Source of the DNA: Lotus japonicus
Taxonomy: Eukaryota; Streptophyta; Magnoliopsida; Fabales; Fabaceae
Assembly: GCF_012489685.1 (NCBI RefSeq)
Contig: NC_080042.1
Coordinates: 56,959,069 to 57,023,068, forward strand
Reading direction: 5' to 3'
DNA: 64,000 nt
Every line of letters begins with the position of its first letter. The stretch's first letter is position 1. A program made the translations under genes and the position numbers. The notes beneath the pieces were generated by a model. The model was not told where the DNA came from. It searched no databases and was given only the letters and a program-made list of their open reading frames with translations. Shown here piece after piece: positions 53,259 to 63,695 of this stretch.

Positions 53259-54137
53259 TGAAATTCTAGATCCCTTAGAACAAATGTCCTGCACGATGCT
53301 GGGACAATCGATTAGAACATCATACAACTGAAAGACCTGAACACAAAACAACAAACAACTAAAAGGAAACAAGACACAGGAAGTTGTTAACCCAGTTCGG
53401 TGAAACTACACCTACGTCTGGTTAGCTTTCGCCCAATGAAAAGGAATTCCACTATCTCAAGAACTAGGTATTACAGACCCACATGAACACATCAAGTTCA
53501 TTGTTCTTAACCTAATCTACCCAGTGGTATTCTACTTAGAACCACAGCCTAAGTATGAGAGCCCCTCTCACTTTTCCTCAATCACTGCCACAGTGATTGG
53601 TGAACAACAATAACACAGAGTTTGTTTGACACTCAAACACAACACAGAACTCAGTCTCACTTTATAGAATCAGTGAGCAAGACGAGTTCACAACTAACAA
53701 AGACAAAGAACAACTTACACTCTTAAGAACACTTGATCTTCAAGGTAATTCTCTCGATCAACTTCAAGCTTCAGGTCTTTGTCAATATATACTTCAGCAG
53801 AGGCGGCTAGGGTTTATTTGGGCTGAAGAACACTTTGATCCAACTCATATCAGCAGAGAATCTTTCAAAGTCTGATATGAGTGATCAACAAGTAAAAATA
53901 GAAACAAATCTTTTTAATCACAGATTTGCTTCAACAATAACAACCCGCAACTGGCTCCCAACACACAGTTACTTGACCTTCAAGTAAGCACAGATCATAC
54001 CATAAAGCATAACCACAAGGGACCCACTTGCATGCCAGCAGGGGCGGATGTCCTGGCCTTCATCAAGGCAGATGTCACAACATCGGCTAGGACATCAGGT
54101 TGTTTTTAACAAAATTGATGACAACAAAGGAACAACA
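53259..54137 (-). repeat. 5' LTR of the Sirevirus-type copia
   Basis: 879 bp, beside the primer-binding site, followed by GGGTG and gypsy B sequence. Confidence 0.93.
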
Positions 54138-54427
54138 GGGTGTGAACAAAGCCTTGGTCAAAGACTGAGCAAAAGTCCTAGTTATACCCAACACACTCTC
54201 AAAATCATTCACGCGAAACTCGGACTCGAGTACTGAAGCTACGGGCAAAAGGGCGGCGTAATATGGCGAATCGCCGAACTCGCATGTTTGTGCATAAATT
54301 CGTTCATTCATTCATAAAATCATTCATTCGTTCATACATTCATTCATTTGTCCATTCATTATATATTTGATCGATTCATTCTTTAAGGACAGGCGTAACT
54401 TTATTCATTAAAACAACTAGAGTACAT

Positions 54428-54829
54428 TTAAACTGGAGGATTCATCCTCATTACATGATACCGATCTAACATCACTGCTAACTGCCTATCTAAGATTCGG
54501 CTTTGAAATATCAGTTGCGCCATCTCATTCTTGCACTCTTCTTTTCGCTCCTCTGTATCGTTCTCACGGAGCTCCAGTTCCCATTCCCAACCACCAATCT
54601 GCCTGGTGATTTCAGCCTCCTCTTGAAGGAGCCCGCCTAGCTCCTCCACATACTCCAGAAAGATGCGAATGGCCGCATCCAGAATTAGGTTCAACTCCAT
54701 TGCCAGCAACTGACAGACTAATTGACGGGTGTGGCCCACGGATGTCCTCCAGTAGTATAAGGCGGCATACAGATTCTGCTCGAAAGCACTTTCCCTCAGT
54801 TCGTTCAGAGCTCTCTCGTAGTTTGCCAT
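54428..54829 (-). CDS. Small unknown ORF in gypsy B, antisense, with its own TATA box
   Basis: 133 residues from the ATG at 54829 (MANYERALNELRESAFEQNL). The sequence is predicted mostly helical, with heptad-like Leu/Glu stretches (LLQEEAEITRQIGGWEWELE, RENDTEERKEECKNEM), so a coiled coil is likely. No family recognised. A TATAAATAG box lies 56 bp upstream on the same strand. Gypsy A has no equivalent at the matching place, so this is either lost there or gained here. It lies downstream of the large antisense gene of the same element and on the same strand. The frame is intact where its neighbours have stops. Confidence 0.45.
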   Translation of the reverse strand: MANYERALNELRESAFEQNLYAALYYWRTSVGHTRQLVCQLLAMELNLILDAAIRIFLEYVEELGGLLQEEAEITRQIGGWEWELELRENDTEERKEECKNEMAQLIFQSRILDRQLAVMLDRYHVMRMNPPV

Positions 54830-54884
54830 AGATAATTATTTTCAAGTTTGTTTCAAATTTGTTCCTCTCCCTCAGATAACTCTG

Positions 54885-54893
54885 CTATTTATA
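54885..54893 (-). promoter_or_regulatory. TATA box candidate of the small antisense ORF
   Basis: TATAAATAG on the minus strand, 56 bp before the ATG at 54829, the same spacing as the KTI TATA boxes. Confidence 0.45.
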
Positions 54894-55261
54894 TTCATGG
54901 AACGCTTGCTGGCATTTAAACGATGAAACACCTTCCCGAGACTCCGTTACCGAGGTCATCTTTGAATGCCTTAAATCCACTTGGCCGGTGGTAAACGATG
55001 GTCCTCTGACTAGCATTAAAGGATGTGGCGTTTCGGGAACGAAAGTCAGGAATTCGCAGGTCGGTTGACCCTTTCATTCCAGGACAGGTCACCAGGGCTC
55101 ATGAGGAGCATGACTCCAACAGGGAGAGGCAAGAGCCCGAACGTTGTTAAGGAGGTCAAAAAAAAAAGAGGAAAAGGAAAAGAGCTCAGGATCTTCATTA
55201 AAAGAGGGCAGGAAAATTAATTGTTATTACACAACAAATTTAGGGGTCATTAACATTTTTA

Positions 55262-57434
55262 TTGTGGCTCTACATCTTCTTCGTTCAGGAAACGCTCGAC
55301 GACGAAGCCCGAAGGATCGTCGGGGCCGACAAGTCCAGCAGGAGTCACCTTCGTGAACGCTCCCATTTGGCTAAGGTCAATTCGGGGATAAAGGCGTTGA
55401 ACTTGAGTTTTGGCGAGGAAGAAGCCACGCCCACGCTCGAAGACAGCGGCAACAACGGCATCTGACCTCACATTCTCTTCTAAGGCCTTTGTTTTTCTTC
55501 GCCAGTTCGACACGGAGGGTTTCCAGTTTCTCGCCCATTGAAGAAATGATTTGATCCTTGGAGGCCACCAAATCTTCCTTAGCGTCGATCTCCAACTTCG
55601 TTTCTTGTTGAAGTTTGGCAAGGGCTCCTTCTAGTTCCGAAATCTTCTTGTCTCGAAACTCCAAACTAACCTCCGAACTGCTAATCTGCTCAGCCAGCCC
55701 TTTGGAAAAGGTGGCTTCTTAGGAAGCTAGCTTGGCAAGGAGCGCATTGCACTCCACCAGGAATCCAGCGTTGAGGGCGCGAAGGCGGGCCACCTCAGAC
55801 CGTAGTGCCTCAGCATCTCTGGCGGACCACTTATAGCGATGAAATCCGTGGAGCATCGTCGCCAAAGCGCCTTCAGACACTCTATCTAGGCCTTGTTGCT
55901 GAACCACCTCATCCATCCTCATGGCTTGCGTCAGTGTCAAGGATAGGGAACATGGCAATCCCCAGTTCACAGAGCTTGGGGGCGAGGGCAAATTGTGTCC
56001 AGGGGGTGGCGGCGGCGGTGAAATAACAGTTGGTACCGAGCTTTGACCAGAGAATGGCGGGAAAACCGTCCTCTCAGGGGGTGATCCACTAACAGGGTCG
56101 CCCCGGGTATTGGGCAAAGAAGCTGGAGTCACCCTGGGAGGCCCGCCGAGCTGAGCTGCTTTAAATATCTGTTTCGGACCAGGAGGAACCGTGGCGGTGG
56201 CAAGGATGTTTTAACCGCCAGATGAAGAGGTAAAAGTCAAGAGTTGTGGCTTCTTGGGAGGCGGGGGAGAGGCTCCCTCGCTGGGAGCTCGTTTTCCGCC
56301 CTGACCCGCCGTGATCGCTGTGGAAGATGTCTTGCCGCCCTTCAGGTTGATCCGGGGGGGTGGGAAACGAGATGTACTTTTTCTTTTCAAAGGCGGCCAG
56401 AAGGTCCGCACTGGCGAAATTCATTCTCCCTGAAACAAGCGAAATCCAATAAAAAGTCAGCAAGGGGTAAGAAGTGTGAAATAAGCAACGGGCAGGGGTC
56501 GAAGCAGAGATGGGACAAGAAAACCTAAGTAAGCGGAGGTTGATGAAATTTTGGCTTTACCAATCACGCGCAAGTAGTCTATAACCGGGAGTTTAGCGAG
56601 GAAGCCGATAACAACTTTGTCCTCAGTAGTTAAAGAGTCCTCAGGTGGGTCGATTACTGAGGATACTTCTTGGGTCCAGTAGAATGGAAATCGGGCGGTT
56701 CCGTCCCTCAAGGTAAAAATCTCGGGGTATTCGTGAGATACCATGATTTTGAAATACCTACGGGCGAGGTTGGTGGTGATTGTGGGCCAGAAAGGGTTAA
56801 AGCGTTGACGGTTGGGTCTAGCTTCAAGGGAAACCCAGCTGCGTGGTGGTAAAGGTTGGACGGACGTCCCGTAGATATGAAAAAAATGAGAGGGCATGGG
56901 TTCTTGCTGGATTGCGTCGCATAGGATTTCAAAGCATCGCAAGAAAGCCCAGCTGTTGGGATGAAGCTGACACAGGGCGACATTAATACTACGCAACACG
57001 GAGCAGATAAACGGAGAAAAGGGAAACTTGATTCCCAAATATGTGAACATGTACTCATACACATAGAAGAAGTGGGGCTGATCAACAAGGTGGTCAGGGA
57101 GGCGAAGCCAAGGGCGCTCGGAGGATGAGCAGCCACCGTAATACAGAATGTTGTCAAGGGGTTTCTCATGACAAAACCCACCAGACCGTGAAGAAATTTC
57201 GCAGATGGAAGACCACTGTTCTAGGCTGGATGACTGGTTAGAAATCGTCCCAGCCGGTGGGCCCCTTTCTGTAGGAACTGGCAAGGACTCCAAAGATTTA
57301 GCTCGGAAGGCGGCAATGTCTTTTTTATCAAGTGGAATCCCCCCGGGGGGGAGAGTCGACGGGGGGAACGCACCGTAGAGGGGTGGCGACGGTGACATTG
57401 CGGTTGGAGTTCTTGGTTCGGCGTCTTGAAGACA
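55262..57434 (-). pseudogene. Gypsy B antisense gene ('gypsy-type transposon protein' domain plus coiled coil)
   Basis: It starts near 57434 (MSSRRRTKNSNRN), with a frame change near 57398, then IPLDKKDIAAFRAKSLESL, HFFYVYEYMFTYLGIKFPFS, LRSINVALCQLHPNSWAFLR, RRYFKIMVSHEYPEIFTLRD. This is the same domain as in gypsy A. After VIDYLRVIG a likely intron (GT near 56560, TTTCAG near 56433) leads to a Pro/Ser-rich segment. Then come AMRMDEVVQQQGLDRVSEGA, a coiled coil, and the conserved end GRGFFLAKTQVQRLYPRIDL...LVGPDDPSGF. Stops after TFTSSSGG (near 56214) and after NALLAKLAS (55719-55721) and further frame changes show it is decayed. Function unknown; the family is known only from plant transposons. 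Confidence 0.7.
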
Positions 57435-57729
57435 TTAGAGGGAAAGGCACAGGAAACGAAAATACTTTGAAGTTGTAGGAACTCATCGGAGGGGTGCTGT
57501 GTGGACTGAGGCAATGATGTGTTGAAGGGGTTTCGTTTGCAAAAAGGGTGGCCAGGAGAAGGATGATGATGATCGGGGGGAAACGTGTGGGGAAGTGCTG
57601 GGGGCAGTTGGGAAACATGGGGGAGGTGGAAAATTGTGCACCATACTGATGAAGAAATGATTGCAGTTGCGGGATTTTGGGTAGTGAGAATGTCGCAATA
57701 AATGGAAACTGCCACAACTGAAGCTAATT

Positions 57730-60700
57730 TGTGAGACCCAAGTTTTTGAGTTGGAATAAACCGAATAAAATTTCTTTTCACGATTAATTTGATGTAACGT
57801 GAAGGGAAAACCTGAACAAGGGGTAAATGGATGGAATGAATTTGTGAAGGAGAAAGTTCAAGAAAAGCTAAAGATTGTATCAAAGTCGATAAGAGTTATA
57901 GCACGACTAATATTCGCATTTAAAACCTAGGACAAGAACTTTAGGAAACAAAACTATGTTCCAGCTTTGGAACACTATAGGAATATAATTTCCAACAAAC
58001 TTCCAGCTTTGGAACACTATAGGAAATTTTCCAAAAATCTTCTAGAGGAAAATAAGACTTTCTCTTATTCCTTTCTAAAACGAGCGTTTCGATACGAAAC
58101 TCTAGGATGTACGAACGTCTGATTCCGATACTCGGAAGTTTGCCGAAACGGAATCCCTGATAGTTCAGAAACCCTAAAATCGACGGACGATGGAGACTTT
58201 TCTACTCGGGGCTTCAAATAAAGATTTCATCCGCGGACGCTCACTCTAATCGACGTTCCAAATCTTTCTTCAGAAGGAAGTTTCTGCATCCGAGGTCAAT
58301 ATCATAAAGTGCATAAAGTGCATTTTTAATGCCGGTAAGCATTAAAAACAAGCCTCGAAAACCAAAAATCATACTGATATTTCTTTGAAGAATTAGAAGA
58401 TTCAGCGGGAAGAATATTGTGTCTAAAATACGTTGGAATCAGTAGGAAAAATCGGAATCGCGAAATTTTCATTTTTCCGCGTTTTCCATTTCCTATATAT
58501 AATATGAAAAATGAAAAAAAAAAACAAAAAATTGCCATTTGGAGAGGGAGTGGCCGAGAGCTTGGAGGAGAGAAAGAGGAGAAGTGATTTTCGCCGTTTC
58601 TTGCCCGATTGCTTCACCGTTCGTTGCTAATCGAAGATATCGAGGTATAGTTACTATCTCTCACTTCTGATCGTCAGATCTGTCGACTTCTTCTATGTCT
58701 TTCTGTGCTCAAAGTTTTGAGCTTTTTGTAAAACTGTTCAAATAAGCTGATTTCAGTGTCTAAACTTATTCCCTGCATGCTTCTGAGCGTGTTCTGCGGA
58801 TTAGATTTTGTCAGATGTCGACGAAATGCCGCCGGAATCAATTTTTGCATCAAATACCCATTTCTGGGCAAAGTTTCGTTCTTTACGCTTAAAACTGACG
58901 ATTGAGCTTAGTGCTAGTAGGATTAGTCGTCATAAACGTCGTTGTTGACATTCCCATCCAATTTGTTTTTCGAAAATTCAGTTTTGAAATTCTGAGCTAA
59001 AAATATTGACCAAAATACCCCTGCGACAGTTTTTAACCCGATAATTTTTCTGAGAGTTTCCCTGGCCTAGATATCGCCTAAGAATACCTAGGAATTGATT
59101 TAGATCGAAGAAAAAGTTCGAAAACCCTATTTTCCATAGTGGCCGAAACCTATTTGCTTGGGTACCGTGTCCAAAAATAATTTTTGGGTCTCTATGACCT
59201 GAGCCATTGCGTAGCTCTTTCAATTGTCGAAATTTTGGCGCCGGTTTCGTGTCATTCCGAGTTCTGTAGCTCGAGTTATGCACGTTTTAGCGAATAAAGT
59301 GTTTTTGCACAAAACTTGAATCGAGTCAAAACTCATCCATTCGGGGAAAGCCCTTTCATTCGTGCCTAAGTGTTGTACTCTGAAGTTTCTTGAGCTTTGT
59401 CTAACTCTAGTTAGTATTGTTTCGATTATGTCGACTTAATTTGATTGATTTCTGCTTTGTTTGCTCTAAGGTTCGTTTGTGGAAACCTTGGGCTTGACTG
59501 AACAAGCTTGTGAGCGAGACCTGCACCGCGAGACTAGAACAACTCGAGGTTAGGGCAACTTACTTACTAGCTATTTCCTTGTAGGCGTCGATCAATTCGA
59601 CTGGGTTATTGTGTTGATATTGAATATTGCTTGGATATTGTTTATCGCTTTATGGAAAAATGTTTTCTGAGAGGCTTCGGTCGTTTGCTGGTTAATCTAG
59701 GATGTGTTGGAATATGCTGTTTATGCTTATTGATTGCGCTGATTTAGTTATGCTATTCCACTTATATCTGTGATACTGATGAGTGAGGATAACGGGCAAG
59801 TCATGCCGAATTTTATGAGATTTTTGAGAGAGTTCGAAAGGACGAACGGAGTTCGGACCTTGTTATGTTTTAATGGATCGAGACCTTCTCAAGGAATTGT
59901 TTGGGATTATGGGATCCCTGAAACTTATAGGAAGTATTATAAGATTAAAAGAAACCTATTTTCTCAAGGAAAACTCATAAGACATTAATCAATCTCTAAA
60001 ACCATTGAATAATGGTAACAACCTTAGATAAGAGCTTGGAGCTTGAATATTAGTTTGAAAGATGAGAAGGGTCGCCGAGTCCAAGTTTAGAAGAAACTTA
60101 CAAGTTTCCGAGTATGTTGATACTCTTTTGCTCGATGAGCAGTTTATTGTTTGGCTATCTAAAGTTTAGCCGGAAATTATAAGTTTCCAAGTACTTCGGT
60201 ACTCTTCGCTCGATGAGTAGTTTATTGTTTGGCTATCTAAAGTTTAGCCGGGAACTATGAGTTCCAAGTTCATTCTTTCTTCTTTTGATTAATTCATTTT
60301 GTCGCATAATCGACATTATCTTCGGCTTAATGGGCGCGAATCCTTATGTTCAACCCGACGGGTTGGACCGATTCGGCAATAATCGTTTGACACGCGTGAA
60401 TCCTTATATTCAATCCGAGGGATTGGATCGATTCGGCGGTAGTCACTCGGTAACGCGTGAATCCTTATATTCAATCCGATGGATTGGATCGATTCAGCCA
60501 TCGCCATATAAACTCGCGTGAGTCCGTGAGTTCAATCCGAGGGATTGGACCGATTCAGCGATAATATTTCGACACGCGCGGATCCTTATATTCAATCCGA
60601 GGGATTGGATCGATTCGGCGATAGTCATTAGACGCGCGCAACGTCCGTATGTTCGACTCTAATGAGAGAACCGACTTTGCGTTGTCATTTACTGCGTGTG

Positions 60701-61668
60701 CGACTCCTTGTGTTCGACCCAATGGGTTGGATCGACTTGACATGCCTATTTTTGGGATCAACGTTTGAATTGACATTGCATGCATACATGCGCCCAATAT
60801 GGAATTGTTGAGATAATGCTTATTGTATTGTTGAGATATTATTCATTGAATTGTTATTAGAGCCTTGATAACATGCTAAGTATATACCTTAGGGTAGGCA
60901 ATACAGAACATATAAATATATATATACAACATATATATATACATACCCCCTTATTCTTCACATGCTGTTTGTATTATCTACTATATTCCGTGAGTTGACC
61001 CTAGCGCCGTGGCTTTGTTTGTATGTTTGTGTTTGGGCGGTCGGCCTGCTGCCAGACGTTCAACAGATGATTCAAGAAGGTTCGTCGTTCGGGGAGGACC
61101 CGGAGCGAAATGACTACTACTGAGCCTTCGACGTGGACCCGGACTTCATGGAAGATCAGATGAGGGTCGAAGATAGTGGTGTAGGATATGGGTGGTTAGA
61201 GTTACTGATTTTGGTTGTCATGGTCATAGCTCTGATTCATCAGTTGTATTTTGGGGCAGGGTAGGTTCCCGACTATTAGCTTTTTGTGTGATTCTCTTCC
61301 ATGAGGATCACAGGGAGTTTGTCGGGCGTAGGAAGTCTTTTGGAGGCCGTTTGGGGCTAATTTATTTTCTTGGAGGACTGTAGTTATAAAGCTTGTGACT
61401 CTGACTATGAGCCGCACTTATTTGCCCGCGGGCACTACTTTCAATTACTTAATATTACTTTCCGTCACTTGAGGACACTCGTGACGATGTTTTTAGTTGC
61501 AGCAAGGGCTGTGCTTATTTTGTATATTAATCGCTGTTAATTGCGATTGGGTTGAGACCTTATTTCGACAAGTCTTTTTATTTAAACAAAACAAAAAAAA
61601 AACCTGCTTTTTCGCTTTATTTTATTTTTGAGTTACTAAAGTGACGCCACCGAAATCGGGGTGTTACA
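57730..61668 (+). mobile_element. Solo LTR of a large-LTR gypsy (chromovirus-type), TSD TAATT
   Basis: 3939 bp starting TGTGAGACCCAAGTTTTTGA and ending CGAAATCGGGGTGTTACA, flanked by TAATT (57725-57729 and 61669-61673). No gag-pol follows, so it is a solo LTR left by LTR-LTR recombination. The length and ends fit the large LTRs of Tekay/Del-type chromoviruses of legumes (inference from general knowledge). It contains a 60-bp tandem repeat array. It interrupts gypsy B just upstream of its antisense gene. Confidence 0.85.
60330..60770. repeat. Tandem array of about seven 60-bp units inside the solo LTR
   Basis: Each unit begins TCCTTATATTCAATCCGA or a variant and includes the short palindromic core ATCCGAGGGATTGGAT, then CGATTCGGCG and CGCGCG-like spacing. 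Units are 59-63 bp and diverged. Possibly regulatory; inference only. Confidence 0.8.
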
Positions 61669-62078
61669 TAATTGGTTCAAATTCAAACTGGCAGGCTTTT
61701 GCGGGGATTTTGAAGGGACGTTTCAAGGAAGGCAGTTGGGATTCTGCATACCTTTTCTGCCACGTGGCATAGGCTTAATACGCGTCAAACCACCATGACC
61801 CGTGACGCATGCATAACTGCAGCTGGGCGGGAAGACCAAGTGTGGTCGATGGCTGTTGCCGCTAGCCGACTTGTGGACTCGTGAGGTCAAAGAAGTTCTC
61901 TGGGAAAATCAAAGAATTAGTCCTAGGCTCTAGTTATCAAGCCATGTTGGAAATTGTTTTAAGTCGATAGGTTTTGGCTTTAGGTAGCTTACTCATAGTG
62001 ATGATCGCCTTGTATCTACTTTTTCTTTAAAAGACACACTCAGCTCTCATACTTCGAGCTCGGTGTCTTGTGTACTTG
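61669..62078 (+). other. Gypsy B region right of the solo LTR
   Basis: Continuation of gypsy B, matching gypsy A near 38680-39097 in its last part (CAAGCCATGTTGG, AAAAGACACACT, CTTCGAGCTCGGTGT). No coding signal. Confidence 0.6.
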
Positions 62079-62389
62079 TGGACTGGGCGAGACCCTAGGG
62101 TCCCTCGCCCAGGCACGCCAGCCTGGGGCGACGTGCGAGCTAGGGAATTAGGCCTTTTCCTGGAAGGCCTAACTGGCCCAAGTTAAGGACGCCAAGCCCA
62201 AACCCCGAACCTATAAATAGGGAGCGGTTACCAATTGTAAGGGACTCTGAGCTCATTGGAGAAATACAAACATGAAATTCAGTTACTTTCTCTCTCTAAG
62301 CGGTTACGCTCTCACTCTCTCTAGATTCTCACATCCCGATTCTCTTACTATGGGTACCGTACCTCATCTCTATGTTCTTGGATAGAACA
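62079..62389 (+). repeat. Right LTR of gypsy B
   Basis: 311 bp, TGGACTGGGCGAGACCCTAG to CTTGGATAGAACA. It is closer to the inverted left LTR of the same element (both have GGATAGAACA ends and the GGCACGCCAGCC / GGCTGGCGCGC segment) than to gypsy A. Confidence 0.88.
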
Positions 62390-62745
62390 TTTTTCAATTT
62401 TTCAACATGGCACCCCAAATTCATCCATTTTCCTTCCAAGAAAAAAAAAACTATTCTACTAATTTGTCACAACATACAAATTCATGACTCATCCTATTTA
62501 TTATTATCTTATTTAGTTAAAATTTTAATTTTCAGTTTAGCACTTATATTAACGAACAACCATATTGAAATTGAGTTCAAAAAAAAAACCATATTGACAT
62601 TAATATGTTAATTTTTTTTTTAATTTTGAAACACATATTTTGAAACAGTGGTCAATAACAATTAACAATTAAATACTAATTCTAATGGTTGTCAATTAAA
62701 ATAGTACTACATTCAAATTTTGTCAATTAAAATAGTATTTCTCCA
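62390..62745. other. Intergenic region
   Basis: AT-rich. TACTAATTCTAATGGTT near 62675 is similar to the left flank of gypsy B at 43257-43280. No gene. Confidence 0.4.
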
Positions 62746-62963
62746 ATGTTTTCAGACGAAGCAAAAATAAAATATCTCCAAACACTACTTAAAGTCAAGT
62801 TAGTATTTAAAACTAATAATTATATCTCCAAAATTAGGACTGCGAACAATAAAGCTTGGAAGATAGTTGCCAGAGTGATACGACTATGGAGAGTCATAAA
62901 CACAAAGCAATCTGACAAGCTGAACTTCATTGACATGATCTTCATGAATGCTAAGATTTGTTA
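62746..62963 (+). pseudogene. Possible replication protein A (RPA1-like) OB-fold fragment
   Basis: The plus-strand frame reads RTANNKAWKIVARVIRLWRV followed by NTKQSDKLNFIDMIFMNAKI and a stop. The pattern WKI.VRVIRLW.V......NSI.M.LMD.. is that of the first OB fold of plant RPA70-type proteins. Such genes occur in multi-copy host families and also as cargo of plant Helitrons. Only about 45 codons match, the acidic DEKG following the strand is missing, and downstream sequence is not open. No Helitron ends (TC...CTRR with hairpin) were found nearby. Treated as a relic. Confidence 0.45.
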
Positions 62964-63364
62964 AAAAAAACATCATATCAAGCGTTTTTTTAGAGATAAA
63001 CGCTTTTTCCAAGATCTGAGTATGTTGATGTTTTTTCCAAAAAAAAATCTTGCATCTATAAAATGTTTTAACGAAACTCCTACATTTTTCAGGTGACAAT
63101 ATTCAGTGTATAGTTTGGAGTAGCCCCGTTGTAAGATATGAGTCAGCCTTAAAAGAGGGGTATGCAACGAAATTGTCATACTCAATGTCCCTATCAATAT
63201 TCAAGTTGCAAACTGAAGTAAAACCTATAGAAGCTGGAAATTTTTTCCTGTTACGGGTTTAATTTCGCATCATATCCTTCAATATTTAAAAATCCTAAAG
63301 ATGATGGGAAATTGATCGATATGTTTCATACGTATTTGTATGCGGAAGTAAGTAATATAATTTA

Positions 63365-63556
63365 GGGTTAAGGGTCATATTAGTCCCTGTGTTTGTAAAA
63401 ACGTTTGATTTTGGTCCTTCAGTCAAAAAACCACCAGTAACTGTATTATAAACTGCTACTAACTGTAAAAAAAACCGTCACTAATCGTCATTTTTTGACT
63501 AAGGGACCAAAATCAAACACTTTTACAAACACATGGACTAATATGACCCTTAACCC
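63365..63556. mobile_element. Mutator-type MITE, 192 bp, TSD TATAATTTA
   Basis: A perfect 9-bp duplication TATAATTTA (63356-63364, 63557-63565) flanks inverted ends GGGTTAAGGGTCATATTAGT. The inverted similarity extends over about 60 bases (through TTGATTTTGGTCC). No coding capacity. A near-palindromic hairpin structure is expected. Confidence 0.85.
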
Positions 63557-63695
63557 TATAATTTAATTGTCTTTCAAATTTTTAAATTAAAAAACTCTCT
63601 AATTATTTTAGCAATTAAATTCCAACGGAAGTAAAATCTTGAAGTGTACACTGTGGAGAGATTTCGCTCAACAATTTTTACAATATGTTGCTAAA

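Larger units (their letters stand above)
45038..54137 (-). mobile_element. Sirevirus-type Ty1/copia retrotransposon, apparently intact, TSD GGGTG
   Basis: 9100 bp, minus strand, inside gypsy B. LTRs of exactly 879 bp (45038-45916 and 53259-54137) showed no difference on base-by-base reading. GGGTG is duplicated at 45033-45037 and 54138-54142. On the minus strand the primer-binding site TGGCATCAGAGC lies near 53246-53257 and the purine tract AAAGGGGGAGAT at 45918-45929. It codes an uninterrupted gag-pol frame and an envelope-like ORF between pol and the 3' LTR, the layout of SIRE1-type Sireviruses (Pseudoviridae). It looks very recent and possibly capable of movement. Confidence 0.95.
43283..62389 (+). 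mobile_element. Ty3/gypsy retrotransposon B, rearranged, host of two later insertions
   Basis: Sister of gypsy A. The right LTR (62079-62389) is in plus orientation but the left LTR (43283-43601) is inverted and is followed by inverted 3'-end sequence to about 43655. There the plus-strand protease region begins abruptly. So the 5' LTR, leader, gag and half of the protease are missing. Inserted later were a copia element (45038-54137, TSD GGGTG) and a large solo LTR (57730-61668, TSD TAATT). The flanks (GTTTT left, TTTTT right) do not give a clear duplication. Confidence 0.8.

Noticed and set aside
60330..60770. CRISPR-like regularly spaced repeats
   Set aside because: Units are contiguous diverged 60-bp tandem repeats inside a plant LTR, without constant repeats and unique spacers, and the genome is eukaryotic.
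43278..62394. 5-bp target duplication for gypsy B
   Set aside because: Left GTTTT and right TTTTT agree only in a T run, so they are not convincing evidence of one insertion event.
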